DNA of 39,172 nucleotides from Chara braunii. Lineage: Eukaryota > Streptophyta > Charophyceae > Charales > Characeae. A program made the translations under genes and the position numbers. The notes beneath the pieces were generated by a model. It was not told the DNA's origin. It ran no database searches and worked only from the letters and a program-made list of their open reading frames with translations. This document shows, piece by piece, positions 1-9,258 of this stretch. The DNA is taken from contig BFEA01000258.1 in assembly GCA_003427395.1 (NCBI GenBank), positions 2,732 to 41,903 on the forward strand, written 5' to 3'. The first letter of the stretch is position 1; every line of letters begins with the position of its first letter.

Positions 1-38
<38 letters not shown>
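1..38. repeat. (CT)n microsatellite at window edge
   Basis: Uninterrupted CT dinucleotide run that begins at or before the window edge. Two further CT tracts (508-550 and 4549-4719) and one at about 38194-38242 make CT the most frequent microsatellite here. Confidence 0.95.
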
Positions 39-39
<1 letters not shown>

Positions 40-506
40 GCCGAGAAGACAAATGGGAAGACAAAAGAACAAAAACAATGAACAGAAAAAGGAGTGGGGC
101 GCAACAGCGTGCCACATGTTAAAAAAAAAGGGGTAAGTACGTTCATGTCACCTTAGAGTATCGAATGCACCAAAAAAGCACGTGTTGGCAAAGAGAACCG
201 CCCCGAGTTCGAAAAGGCACCGACCGCCATGGTGTCAGACCGGGTGTCATATTTACAGGGGTCGGCCGTGGTGTCAGAGGGGGAAACAAAAAATAAAAGA
301 AAATGCCCAACGGATACTTTTGGACCGAAATTGCTGATTTCGAGTTTGGGCGTGGTTCTTTGCCGGTGTGAAATTTCTTTGCCTTAGGGTTTCAAAACAT
401 GCCGCCTCCATCGTTATTTCAAAAAGAAAACAAAGCACACCATGTGGCACTGTGTTCGAGCAATCTTTCCAGTCTATTACACACATCGAGGCAGCACATT
501 TTGATC

Positions 507-507
<1 letters not shown>
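39..507. other. Gene-free stretch
   Basis: No domain-bearing frame, RNA gene or clear repeat seen. Open frames overlapping 274-878 on both strands exist only because the adjacent CT tract lacks stop codons; their translations are RE/SL dipeptide runs with low-complexity flanks. Confidence 0.6.

Positions 508-550
<43 letters not shown>
508..550. repeat. (CT)n microsatellite
   Basis: About 21 CT units. The following 660-760 interval is also low-complexity (GT-rich). Confidence 0.95.
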
Positions 551-552
<2 letters not shown>

Positions 553-1183
553 GAATACAATGCCCAAGAAGAGCAACAAAGAGGAAAAAATGAAAAGCAA
601 GGGAATAGTAAAACCAGTGGGCGCAACAGCACACCACATGGCACATGTCTGTGCGTTTCTCTTGGAGGGGGGCGGGATGGGTGCGAAGTGTGTACGTGTG
701 TGTATGTGTGTGCCTGTGTGTGCGCGCTCTGCAGAAGGGGAAGCATATCGTACATGTGTGTATGTTTGGGTGAGTAGGCATGTGTGCACGTTTGGTAGGC
801 AGGGTGTGGTAGAGGAGAGGTTGGGTGGCTGACATGGAAGCTGACGGGGGTGCTAATATGGCCCTGCTGACGTGGCATTTCTGGCTTTCCAGAACCCTGG
901 CATCGGGCTTGAGAGACTGTCCAATCAGGGTATGTTTTTTTTTTTCGGTCCCATCAGAGTTCCATACATCCGACGCCTAACAAAGAAAACACATTAGACA
1001 AATTTGAATACTATTCAAGGCAGGCAAACCAACGGTACCCTCGCTCCCGCCGACAACCGCTCCCCCAATTTCGCTAAACGGATTAACTATTATTAATTAT
1101 TAACTACTGTTATGGTCGTTGATGCCATACAAATGAAAGGGAAGGACCCAACTATGAAAATGAACAGGAGAGAGACGACGACT
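551..1183. other. Gene-free stretch
   Basis: GT-rich sequence at about 690-790, a short T-tract near 935, and otherwise unique-looking DNA. I see no gene, RNA or structured repeat. Confidence 0.5.
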
Positions 1184-1200
1184 GGGGTTTAGGGTTTAGA
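1184..1200 (+). repeat. Short interstitial telomere-like motif
   Basis: GGGGTTTAGGGTTTAGA contains two near-perfect units of the plant-type telomere repeat TTTAGGG; its complement is a telo-box (AAACCCTAA). Too short to be a telomere remnant with certainty; telo-boxes also occur in plant promoters. A GGA/GGAGGA purine-rich run follows to about 1256. Confidence 0.45.
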
Positions 1201-1910
1201 GCAGGAGGAGGAAAGGGAGGAGGAGAAGTAGGAGCAGGAGGAGGAGGCGTTGGGGGAGAGGCAAGCAGTTTCAAAGACAAGGTTACGAGCATACTCACAC
1301 TAAGAGTCTCATGCATGTCTGTTACCGCCATCAAGATTACTTGCAGACAAGAAGTGCTAGTATGAGCTTGCCCTCAGTCAGCTCCCATAAGAGGATCAGG
1401 CAAAGCAAATCTTGTGTCACGCCATGGATGCATTTGGACGCAATTACAGCTATCCTTGGATGCATTTGAGAGTAGATATGCGTGAAAATATGTCGAAAAA
1501 TGGCTAGCCTGCCTGAGTTTACCCTCGGATTACCATACTTATCAGATTTAGGCCCTCACTCCACCACTCACTCAACGTGAAAAAGACAAGACCAAGTGTA
1601 GTATCTGTTCTTATCAGCTCCATATCTGATCTGTGGTCCATCGTGCCACATTAAACGGAATAGAAAAAAGAAAAAAAGAGAAAATGGCGAGTTCCCTCCT
1701 CTCCCTACTCTCTCCAAACAGAACGCGCATGGTTCATACTCCTCCACATCCACCAACCCCTGCCCTCCTCAGCTCCTTCCTCCTCCAGTCCCAACTTTTC
1801 ACGAATAGAAGGGAGAGACGCGCCATCGTGGACCATCCCATAGGGAAAATACGGATTTCTTGCCAGATACAGATATAGCATGACATGGCGACCTATCAGT
1901 TGTATTCAGG
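1201..1910. other. Gene-free stretch
   Basis: Purine-rich run to about 1256, then unique sequence. Two short frames at 1568-1878 have no recognisable features. Nothing else identified. Confidence 0.5.
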
Positions 1911-2036
1911 GGAAGAAGGAAGCCACCAGATGAGCACGGCTGAACATCATGCCCACCAACAAGATAGGATGTGGGAAGAAGGTAGTCACCACATGGGCAT
2001 CGCAGAACATGAACCGCACCAACAAGATGAGATGTC
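1911..2036 (+). repeat. Two 63-bp imperfect tandem units with open coding frame
   Basis: Two tandem units (1911-1973 and 1974-2036) differ by substitutions only. The shared frame (ATG at 1885, 62 codons, stop at 2073) gives two 21-residue repeats with the pattern EEGSH-x-M-x2-AEH-x2-HQQD-x-M, rich in His, Gln and Glu. Because the period is a multiple of three, the duplication keeps the frame. It may be a fragment of a repeat-protein gene or simply a minisatellite; no start context or splice sites support expression. Confidence 0.45.
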
Positions 2037-2231
2037 ATCTGTCATCCCAAACTTAGGCTTCTCCTCGCAATAGAGGGCGCCAAAACAATCAGCATACCAC
2101 CAATGATTGGCTAAACAGACATTATGCATATGCATCGTCTTTATTTTTGCTCACTTTATTTATTGTTTTCTTATCTTCTATCAGTATCTAGTCTTTATTA
2201 TCATGTTTTATTGTTTGTTTATTTGACTGTT

Positions 2232-2233
<2 letters not shown>

Positions 2234-2323
<90 letters not shown>

Positions 2324-2332
2324 TCACAAGCA

Positions 2333-2382
<50 letters not shown>
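2234..2382. repeat. Compound (TA)n microsatellite with 14-bp interruption
   Basis: TA runs at about 2234-2320 and 2335-2382, separated by a short non-TA insert (TCGTCACAAGCAGA). The right side passes directly into a dispersed retroposon-like sequence (2388 onward), so the AT array is probably that element's tail. Confidence 0.9.
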
Positions 2383-2385
<3 letters not shown>

Positions 2386-2387
2386 AA

Positions 2388-2505
2388 CGTGCTCCATCTA
2401 TTGGTGGGGAGCAACACCTGCTGGAAACCGGGTCCAGCGTCCCATAGATACAACCATATCCTCACAAATTGGCACGAACTGGGAACCGGCCCCAGCGTCC
2501 CATGA
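2388..2505 (-). repeat. Dispersed retroposon-like repeat, copy 1
   Basis: Read on the minus strand this contains GGGACGCTGGACCCGGTTTC, then CAGCA, then GCTCCCCACCAATAGAT, ending in the AT microsatellite. The same order, with substitutions, is found on + at 37978-38068, where the tail is poly(A). A second copy of the GGGACGCTGG core lies at 2481-2501. Partial copies occur at 10929-10950 and 25864-25881. A 3' simple-repeat tail of variable type suggests a retroposon (inference). Confidence 0.5.
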
Positions 2506-2583
2506 CGAGTACGTTCAGAAAAGTCAGCAGAAAATTTCATGACAATGAGACTGGGAACCTACTAGGAAAGTCCAATTGACCTA

Positions 2584-2830
2584 AAGGTGGAATTTGGAAA
2601 TTGAGGTACGGGGGCCATCACCCGGCTTTGGCTCAAAGAATTTGGAGCTACTTCAGACCTTCTTTGTAAGGAACTTCAGAGTTAAACAAAATCCAGAAAA
2701 AAACTCGGGAATCCACCAACAGTCCTCTTTACCTCACTCCGGCAAGACTTACTGCAGCAAAGCCACCATCTCTACTGCTGCTAAGCCCTATTTCTGTCCT
2801 ACCAGCTAGCCCCTTCACTAGCAGGACGCG
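2584..2830 (+). repeat. Repeat family R, module A
   Basis: Contains the blocks GGCTTTGGCT, CCTCTTTACCTCACTCCGGC, and TCCTACCAGCTAG followed by CTAGCAGGACG. These recur on the minus strand at least four times at 37.09-37.85 kb, with further partial copies at 36.24-36.44 kb and 38.70-38.77 kb. The frame reads as Pro/Ser/Thr-rich low-complexity protein with no domain, so I treat it as noncoding repeat. Confidence 0.65.
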
Positions 2831-2940
2831 TGATACCTTTCTCTCTCTCACCTCAATCCCTTACCCGTTACTCAGAAAAAAACGGGAATAGACTGCAGAA
2901 GTCCTACAAAAGCCCCAAATCCCGCAAAATCCCTAACAAA

Positions 2941-3208
2941 ACCTTCCAAGGATCTCCAACACTGTCCTACTCCCTGCCGAGCTTTCCAGGCCTCACACCC
3001 CCCATCCTGCTGGGTTACAGGGCAACACAACTCACCCCACCTCCGGCCAGCGTCGTCCCAGCAGCAACCCTTGGTTGTCCCGTGGAATGCCCCCCCAAAG
3101 CACCCCCAGATCTCTCTACCAGGCCTCATGCTCCTGCGTCAGCAGGTTACAGGGCAACACCCCAGCACCTGCCAGCGTCGTTCTTGCATAGCACAGCCTT
3201 AGGTCACC
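2941..3208 (+). repeat. Repeat family R, module B, copy 1
   Basis: About 85-90% identical by eye to 3405-3638, in the same orientation and about 458 bp apart. Shared blocks include CCAACACTGTCCTACTCCCT, CAGATCTCTCTACCAGGCCT and ACAGGGCAACACCCCAGC. A diverged inverted copy is visible at about 36700-36800 (GTGTGAGGCCTGGAAGAG on +). The overlapping frame at 2830-3324 is Pro-rich and has no domain. Confidence 0.7.
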
Positions 3209-3404
3209 AAGTATTACAGCCTCGAAACCACCTAGAAGAAATTGCCAGGAAACCCCAGGATCCAGAAAACATTTTTAAGACAAAACAGACCACCCCCTTT
3301 TTTAAACAGGCTTTGACTAAGTAAAAATTCGTAATCGAAAACATAGAAATAAACCTGGCGGATCCTACAAATACTCAAAAACCCTTAAAATCCCTGACAG
3401 CCCT

Positions 3405-3638
3405 TCCGAGGCATTCCAACACTGTCCTACTCCCTGCCGAACTCTTCCAGGTCTCACACCCCACATCCTGCTAGGTTACAGGGCGACACAACTCACCCCA
3501 GCTCCGACCAGCGTCGTCCCAGCAGCGACCCTTAGCTGTCCCGTAGGATGCCCACCCCAAAGCATCCCCAGATCTCTCTACCAGGCCTCATGCTCCTGCA
3601 TCAACAGGTCACAGGGCAACACCCCAGCTCCGGAACTT
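3405..3638 (+). repeat. Repeat family R, module B, copy 2
   Basis: Second direct copy of module B. With copy 1 it gives a two-unit array of period about 458 bp; the intervening 3210-3400 contains no gene. Confidence 0.7.
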
Positions 3639-3735
3639 ATTTAAAGTTTAAAAAAGAAACTGAAAAACTGACTAAATTCTAAGCAAAGCTTGGATCGCAG
3701 CAAAAAACATAGAGCATCGATATTTACGATGATTA

Positions 3736-3961
3736 TCTGAGATGTCCAGAGCGAGACTTGCGGTTTTATGGCATCAGAAATTTTATAGAAGCTTTTATAG
3801 GAATTTATTTGAAGAGTCTTTGGGAGGACTTTTGACGATACCCTGTCGTCTGAGATGTCCAAAACCGGACTTGCGATTGTATAGAATCAGAAGTTTTTAA
3901 AAAGGTATTATAGGAAAATATTTCGAGAAAACATTTTGAAGAATAGTTTGAAGATAACCTA
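3736..3961. repeat. 113-bp tandem duplication
   Basis: Two tandem units (3736-3848 and 3849-3961), each starting TCTGAGATGTCC and sharing GGACTTGCGATTGTAT-like, ATCAGAA and TATAGGAAAAT-like blocks, at about 75-80% identity by eye. AT-rich, no coding signal. Confidence 0.7.
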
Positions 3962-4336
3962 ATCGTATCCCAACGAGCAAAATCAGAATATATCACAAGG
4001 GTAAAGAAATTCATGAAGGCTAATCAACGAAAGCATCAAAACCATGTTGACCGTTAAGCGACTAAAGAAACGAAATCATGCCAAACACTCAACCTAGAAA
4101 AAAAGGCCCAGCTGTGAGATCACCACTGACAGGACGACGCAGATCCCGTACGAAATGAAAACTGAAAAAAAGAACCTTCTCCCTTCTTCCTCAACCCCTT
4201 CCTTCCACTTACCTCTCAATTATCTTGTTGCTTTGTATTCGGTTTTTAAAAGAGCGACGACCTTTAGATATCATCATTGAAGTGACCGGCCCCAGGCAAT
4301 TCAGAATGATTTTATTCTCTTCATGTGAAGGTATCT
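3962..4336. other. Gene-free stretch
   Basis: AT-rich to about 4100, then a pyrimidine-rich segment near 4170-4210. On the minus strand 4260-4336 would be the body of the SINE whose tRNA-like head lies just to the right. Confidence 0.45.
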
Positions 4337-4399
4337 GGACTCGAACTTGGGGGGTCTGTATTTCAACAGTTCATGGGTGTGCCAACTGAGCTAGGCCCA
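4337..4399 (-). repeat. tRNA-like SINE head
   Basis: On the minus strand, a Pol III A-box (TAGCTCAGTTGG, 4393-4382) is followed by a B-box (AGTTCGAGTCC, 4347-4337), 35 nt apart. The 5' end begins GGGCCTA but the 3' end does not provide the complementary acceptor strand, so this is not an intact tRNA gene. It is best read as the tRNA-derived head of a SINE running leftward; no clear tail or target duplication could be fixed. Confidence 0.55.
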
Positions 4400-4546
4400 T
4401 TGCTTTATATTAGTGTTTTTCTAATCGTACTTTTTCATTGTTTTGTTACTAGAGTAATCATTCTCAACAGTTTATTTTCGTCTATCCAATATTCTGATTG
4501 ATTAACTACATAAACTCCTAGAATATCGTTGAACTTCTTTTTTTTT

Positions 4547-4548
<2 letters not shown>

Positions 4549-4625
<77 letters not shown>

Positions 4626-4632
4626 NCTCTCT

Positions 4633-4719
<87 letters not shown>
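4549..4719. repeat. (CT)n microsatellite containing an N
   Basis: About 170 bp of CT with one N (4626) and a CTTTTT interruption at 4633-4639. The N suggests the true length is unresolved. Purine-rich sequence (AGG/GAA) fills 4790-4950. Confidence 0.9.
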
Positions 4720-4721
<2 letters not shown>

Positions 4722-4989
4722 GTGCGTGCTCTCTGCGCACACACACATACGTGGTGCCTGCATATGACAACAAAGAAGTGAAAGGCGAGGAGCAGGTTGG
4801 ATAGAAGGCGTACAAGGTGGGCGGAAAAGAAGAAGAGAGAAGGGGAGAGGAGGAGAAAAATAGACAACAGTAGTGCAAGAAGTAGGAGCAAGAAAGGCGA
4901 GAGACAAAAGAGGAGGAAGAAAAGGAGGTAGGAAGGAAAGCCAACAAGTATCTAATAGGACCATACACGCNNATNANGGATGAACTCAC

Positions 4990-5032
4990 CTTCTCACCAC
5001 CCATGTTGAGGTTGACGTCAATGGTCAAGATC
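4990..5032 (-). other. Candidate isolated 43-nt exon of a host gene
   Basis: On the minus strand a pyrimidine-rich tract (about 5075-5034) ends in TTGCAG directly before 5032, and at 4990 the sequence AAG is followed by GTGAGT, a perfect donor consensus. The enclosed 43 nt is open in one phase and reads ILTIDVNLNMGGEK. No neighbouring exons can be joined, and ambiguous bases (4971-4977) lie in the presumed intron. This could be chance; no family is recognised. Confidence 0.22.
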
Positions 5033-5172
5033 CTGCAAGTGGAGGCGTGCGGAAGGGTGAGCGTGTGAAAATACACCACGCCTATCTCCCAAGCCTTCCA
5101 CGATTCCGCAGCCTTGTGCACCTCCCCTCTTTCTTGCCATCCCTACCTAATTTGTACGGACTTCCACACCTT

Positions 5173-5400
5173 CTCCAGCAACAGCCCAGAGCAGAGCGCT
5201 CTCATTGTACAAACTTCAACAACTTCTCCGACAAAAGTCCTGAGGAGCTTACTCTCGTTGTACGAGAATGACCCGTTGCTAGTTGGGGTCTGCGCTCACA
5301 CTTTTCCCGACAACTGCCCAGAGCAGCACACGCTTGTTGCACGAAGAAATGATACGCTCACAGTCTTTCCCGCAACCGCCCAGAGCAGCGCATTTCTAGG
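5173..5400 (+). repeat. Degenerate minisatellite, about four units
   Basis: Four units of the pattern CCGRCAACNGCCCAGAGCAG followed by a CTCRTTGTAC-like block start near 5175, 5228, 5307 and 5370 (spacings 53, 79 and 63 bp). An open frame at 5114-5491 spans them, but the irregular spacing shifts the repeat relative to the frame, so this is probably noncoding. Confidence 0.5.
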
Positions 5401-5868
5401 CGTTGCTCACGGTACTAGGGTTTCTCTTACTTCGGCCTTTCGTTTTGTGTCCGGAACCTTTGCTGGGCCTACACGGCAAATGAGCAATTAGTCTGATAGG
5501 CCGGTCTGCAATCGAGGCCGTTGTAGTGCAGGACGTTTGTTAGGCCAGACTTGATAGCATGTGGAAGGGCGACCGGGCTCCTCTTCCGACTCACAAGCCT
5601 GCTGGCAACCCCTTCCGGCTAACAAGTCTCGTTGCATGGGAGAAAGATGGCCAACCGGCCACTTCCCAAGGGCAGGGCCCGCCCACCATGACCCCTCTGG
5701 AATGGTTGTAGGCAGTTAAATTTTTGGTTTAAAAGGCATACAATGGAACCCCAACCAGCCGCAAAAGTAAATAAGACCAGGTTTTAAAAACTTGAAATGT
5801 TGCGTCTTTTTCCAAGGGATAATAAATTATTATCAATGGACAGAAAGCCAATTGGAAAATCAACTTAG
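5401..5868. other. Gene-free stretch upstream of the PLE relic
   Basis: No coding features. GC-richer to about 5700, then AT-rich. It may contain the 5' end of the PLE, but no boundary or terminal repeat is recognisable. Confidence 0.4.
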
Positions 5869-5927
5869 AACTGAAAGCCCTAATAAGCACGAATTAAAAC
5901 TGAAAGTCGTATGAAGCACGAAAATTT
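5869..5927 (+). repeat. 29-bp tandem duplication
   Basis: AACTGAAAGCCCTAATAAGC and AACTGAAAGTCGTATGAAGC start at 5869 and 5898, each followed by ACGAA. Located just upstream of the PLE coding relic. Confidence 0.6.
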
Positions 5928-5975
5928 TGAAGTTGACCTGAAAGTTCAAATTTCAAGCATGATTTCCGGTTATAA

Positions 5976-7025
5976 ATTTTATGTTGTACCTGGTTACAAT
6001 TGTACGATGTACATGGTATTGATTTCCTGAAGTTGTCGAACGTCGTATATGTAGTCATTTCTCCTTACTGTAAAGCGTGCTATATTGGGAAAACGACACG
6101 TTCTTGCATTGTTAGATGGCATGAGCATCTGTATGTTGTTAAGAAGAAGACTCGGTCGCACTTTCACCGATGGATTGCAACGTTTGGATGTGGGAACTAT
6201 CTGTTGATTCCAGTTGATATCTTTGAGGGTAAAAATCTGACTAAATTGGAGAGTTTGTACATCAGTCGATGGGCGCCGTTTCTGAACACAGCGGGGGTGA
6301 AGTCAGGAAAAAAAAGTAGAAAGAGGAAGTTGGGGAAGAGGGAGAGGAATCAGAGAAGAGGGAAAGAGGAGTCCCAAACGAAGCAAGTATTTAGACCCAT
6401 CCGTTTTTTCGCATGTGATAGTGAGCTGGATTTTTTGGATTTGCATGCGTTTCTGGAATCTAGTCTTGACAACGGAAATCAATCACGAACAATACGATCT
6501 CTGGGAGGTACGGATTTGAACCTGAATTGGAAAAAGATTTGGAAGTCATTTGGAGAAAGTAAGGTCAGCTGTCAGTCCCAGTCTCGGACACTAAAAAATT
6601 GTAAGTGGTTATTTGAAGCTGGCAGGCAGTTTGAGATTGTGCACATAATTAAATGGAAGTCTAAGTGTAAATATTTGAAGAATCTGCTTATTGGGATCTT
6701 ACGTAACCCCCACAAATTGAATGACTTGTATCAATGGGGTATGAAGGCCTTGCTGCGAATTTACCATGTCGTGAAAGACTTCAGCAAGAAGTCGACTAGG
6801 AAGTACCTGCGAAGGTTGTTATCCCGTTGTTTCCGAGACCAGTTTCAGTTAAGTTTGGCTGCTGATCTTACGTTCAGGATTAAATTTGACGATTGTATCG
6901 TGATTTCGGAAGTCAGGAAAGTAGTTAATGACTTGCTGATGACTTGTCATCTCCCGATTGGTTTTATGCTCCGCGCATGGCAAGAAGATTCGCATAGTAG
7001 AAACAAAGGATCCTACGGTAGCTGA
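5976..7025 (+). pseudogene. PLE GIY-YIG endonuclease region
   Basis: Open from 5976 after a stop at 5973. There is no in-frame ATG before the nuclease, so the N-terminus is lost or lies in another frame. Counting from 6000, the nuclease motifs are VVYVV (residues 15-19), YIG (28-30), Arg39, and Glu84 within KLESLYI. C24 and C27, with histidines at 41-43 and 54-56, could form the CCHH zinc site reported in the permuted clade (recalled, not checked). Residues 100-120 form a very basic Lys/Arg linker. The family's role is nicking target DNA for retrotransposition. The C-terminal half continues in a different frame from 6958. Confidence 0.75.
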
Positions 7026-8708
7026 TCTGTTGCACAACCATAGACGAGCATCGAATCATGGTGTGCTTACCTGTACATGTGCAGGTATGGAGTTCCCGCG
7101 CGTGAACGGGCATGTCAAGTTTCGGCTTAGTGAGATAGCAGGAGTGCACCCACTATTGTCGAATGCGAATAATGTACCCAAAGTGGAGGTGACTGACAGA
7201 TTGGAGATGTTGCGAAAAGAACTGATCACGGTTTTTGGTGAATGGAAAAATCTGGGTGGTTTTATTCCTGACTGCTCTGAGATTGACTTGTCCTCTTGCT
7301 TGACCCCGGGGACCGTTCTCTCGTCTAGTCTATCCATGTATGAAGTTTCTACTCTTAAGGAACAACTGAAGGATCTGGTTATCTCCCCTGTGGATAGGAA
7401 TCCAGGGGAATCTGTTGTGATGTGCCCTGCTATGTATCATGATGCTATGTTGAGTATGTTTGTCTGTAATATGTTTGTCTGTAATCCTGGTTACCGGATT
7501 GTTAATACCCTTGAGGACCAAATCTTGCAAGAAATTCGCGAAGATATCTGACGACGGGAAATTGGCAAATCGGTAAACTGGGATACGAAGGGAACCTTTG
7601 GTGCTGCTTATGTGATTCCTAAGCAGAAAGATCTAGGTCGTTTTAGACCGATTTGTCCACCGTTTAAGGAACCAATGGTGAAAACTGCTCGGTTGATGAG
7701 TAAGGTGCTGAATCATCTCCTGAGTAGCCTACCGAAGAGGTGCCATTTCAACCTTCGTGTTGTTTCGAATTTAACAGCATAACTTGAGGTGATCAACAAG
7801 AGACTGGTTAAGCTACCTGGAGAACGAGTGATCACATCATACTCCTTTGGCATAAAGGAGATGTTTAGTAAGTTACCGCATGAGGCAATTCGAAAGGCGG
7901 TTGATTGGATCATTGATCACCACATGACTAAGGGACAAGATTTCGTGCGTGTGAATACCAGGGGCAGAGGGACAATGTTCGGTGTAACTACAGGGGCAGA
8001 TCACTGGAAGAGATTGGACCTGGAAGTTGTCAGGAAGTACGTGTACTTGGAGTTAGAGCACACGTATTTTTATGCGACCGGAATTTTGTTGAGACAAGTG
8101 GTAGGTGTTCCAATGGGCAAAAGCATAAGCCCTCCTATCGCGTGCGTAATGTGTGCCTACTCTGAGTACCAGATGATGTGTTCGCTTGGGCGGGACTGTC
8201 GTAGCTTTGGTGCACTACGGCTGATTGACGATGTGTTGTTGACTATCTCCAGCCAAGATGAGGAAACAAGACTGCGTATTGTTGATGCATTGGTTAATTG
8301 CTACCCTGACAGACTGGTACTGAAACGGACGGATGACGGATCTAGAACTACAAAATTTTTGGGTTGTCATATCAGAACTGAGCAATCGTATCCATTTATT
8401 GGTTGTGTGCAACTCTCAAGGAATGAGAGTAGTATTTGGAGCAAAGGTAAGTTGACAATCCAGAATGGTCATTCGTTTCGGTCGTGGGGGAGTAAGAAAC
8501 AAAAGAGCGCAGTAATTTGCAGTCACCTACATCGGATCAACCGAAATACCTCGATTCGAGCTGAGATCCCGGACGGGTGTTGGGACTACAGCAGGAACTG
8601 GTCAAAAAGGACTTTCCTCTGAGATTCGTAAACAGAGTCTTCCGCCGTTTTGGCAGCCAATGTGACAGTCTGTGGAGACGAACGATCGATTTCGTGTGTG
8701 ATGACTAG
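6958..8708 (+). pseudogene. PLE reverse transcriptase region, broken
   Basis: One frame from 6958 to 8622 interrupted by stops at 7549 and 7780, then a shift into the frame ending at 8708. Visible RT motifs: FRPICPPF (about 7641), the motif-A region SFGIKEMFSKLPH (7843-7881), the motif-B region MGKSISPPIA (8116-8145), and the motif-C catalytic pair IDD (8224-8232). The motif-A position where the family has the first catalytic Asp encodes Gly (GGC, 7849-7851). The C-terminal thumb-like segment FPLRFVNRVFRRF lies in the shifted frame near 8610-8650. PLE RTs are related to telomerase RT. Function is lost. Confidence 0.78.
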
Positions 8709-8770
8709 CCCACAGTTGTGACAGGGCAACGATGAAGGTTTGATCTGTGAGAATGATGGTTAGTCTATGG

Positions 8771-9130
8771 ATTCAAACAGGGTGTATGATGAGACCTTAG
8801 TACTGTGGTTGTATGGATGTATTTTGTATTTTGTAGTTAGTTGTCTGTGTGTTTTCTATGTTGTCGAATAGTGGTTATGAATTCAAACAGGGTGTATGAT
8901 GGTTAGCCTATGGATTCAAACAGGGTGTATGATGAGATCTTAATAATGTGGTTCCATGGATATATTTTGAATTTTGTAGTTAGTTGTCTGTGTGTTTTAT
9001 ACGTTGTTGAATAGTGGTTATGAATTCGAACAGGGTGTATGATGAGACCTTAATGCTGTGGCCGTATGATGTAATTTGAAATTTCGTAGTTAGTTGTCTG
9101 TGTGTTTCCTATGTTTGTCGGATAAGGCCT
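8771..9130 (+). repeat. 110-bp tandem array downstream of the PLE relic
   Basis: Units begin ATTC(A/G)AACAGGGTGTATGATG at 8771, 8881, 8914 and 9024. Full units are 110 bp and the 8881 unit is a 33-bp truncation. Each full unit also carries TTAGTTGTCTGTGTGTTT. The array sits only 60 bp past the RT frame, so it is probably the element's 3' untranslated or terminal repeat region. Confidence 0.8.
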
Positions 9131-9207
9131 CGAATTGGCGATCTGCGCTGTAGACCTGGGCTTTTAGCCATTTGGAGTAGTGATAACTGTGTCTGCTGCG
9201 CCTGAAG

Positions 9208-9253
9208 AGCCTCGAACCGTGGACCGGTAGGTAACCGGTTGGACCACTGCTCA
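9208..9253 (-). repeat. Possible tRNA-like Pol III promoter (SINE head)
   Basis: Minus strand: TGAGCAGTGGTCC (A-box like, 9253-9241) and GGTTCGAGGCT (B-box like, 9218-9208). The anticodon arm is not convincing and the interval includes an ACCGGT inverted repeat. Could be chance or a decayed SINE. Confidence 0.35.
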
Positions 9254-9258
9254 GTATC

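Larger units (their letters stand above)
5976..8708 (+). mobile_element. Penelope-like retroelement relic with N-terminal GIY-YIG (Chlamys/Naiad-like)
   Basis: Coding relic in the order GIY-YIG endonuclease then reverse transcriptase, on +. Canonical Penelope elements carry GIY-YIG after the RT; an N-terminal nuclease is the mark of the permuted PLE clade described from green algae and invertebrates (Chlamys/Naiad; from memory). The relic has a frameshift between 6958 and 7025, in-frame stops at 7549-7551 (TGA) and 7780-7782 (TAA), and a second frameshift near 8565-8580. A 110-bp tandem array follows at 8771-9130. Element termini were not identified. Non-functional. Confidence 0.8.

Noticed and set aside
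274-878. Overlapping open frames on both strands around the CT tract
   Set aside because: They are open only because CT/GA repeats lack stops; the translations are dipeptide runs with low-complexity flanks.
2124-2540. Frames encoding Tyr-Ile repeats
   Set aside because: Translation of the (TA)n microsatellite.
4435-5121. 228-codon minus frame across the CT tract and Ns
   Set aside because: Most of it is Arg-Glu repeat from the microsatellite. Only the 4990-5032 segment was kept as a candidate exon.
8771-9130. Hammerhead ribozyme in the PLE-associated array
   Set aside because: Each unit has TGATGAG, but the preceding C of the CTGATGA core and a properly placed GAA after stem II are missing.
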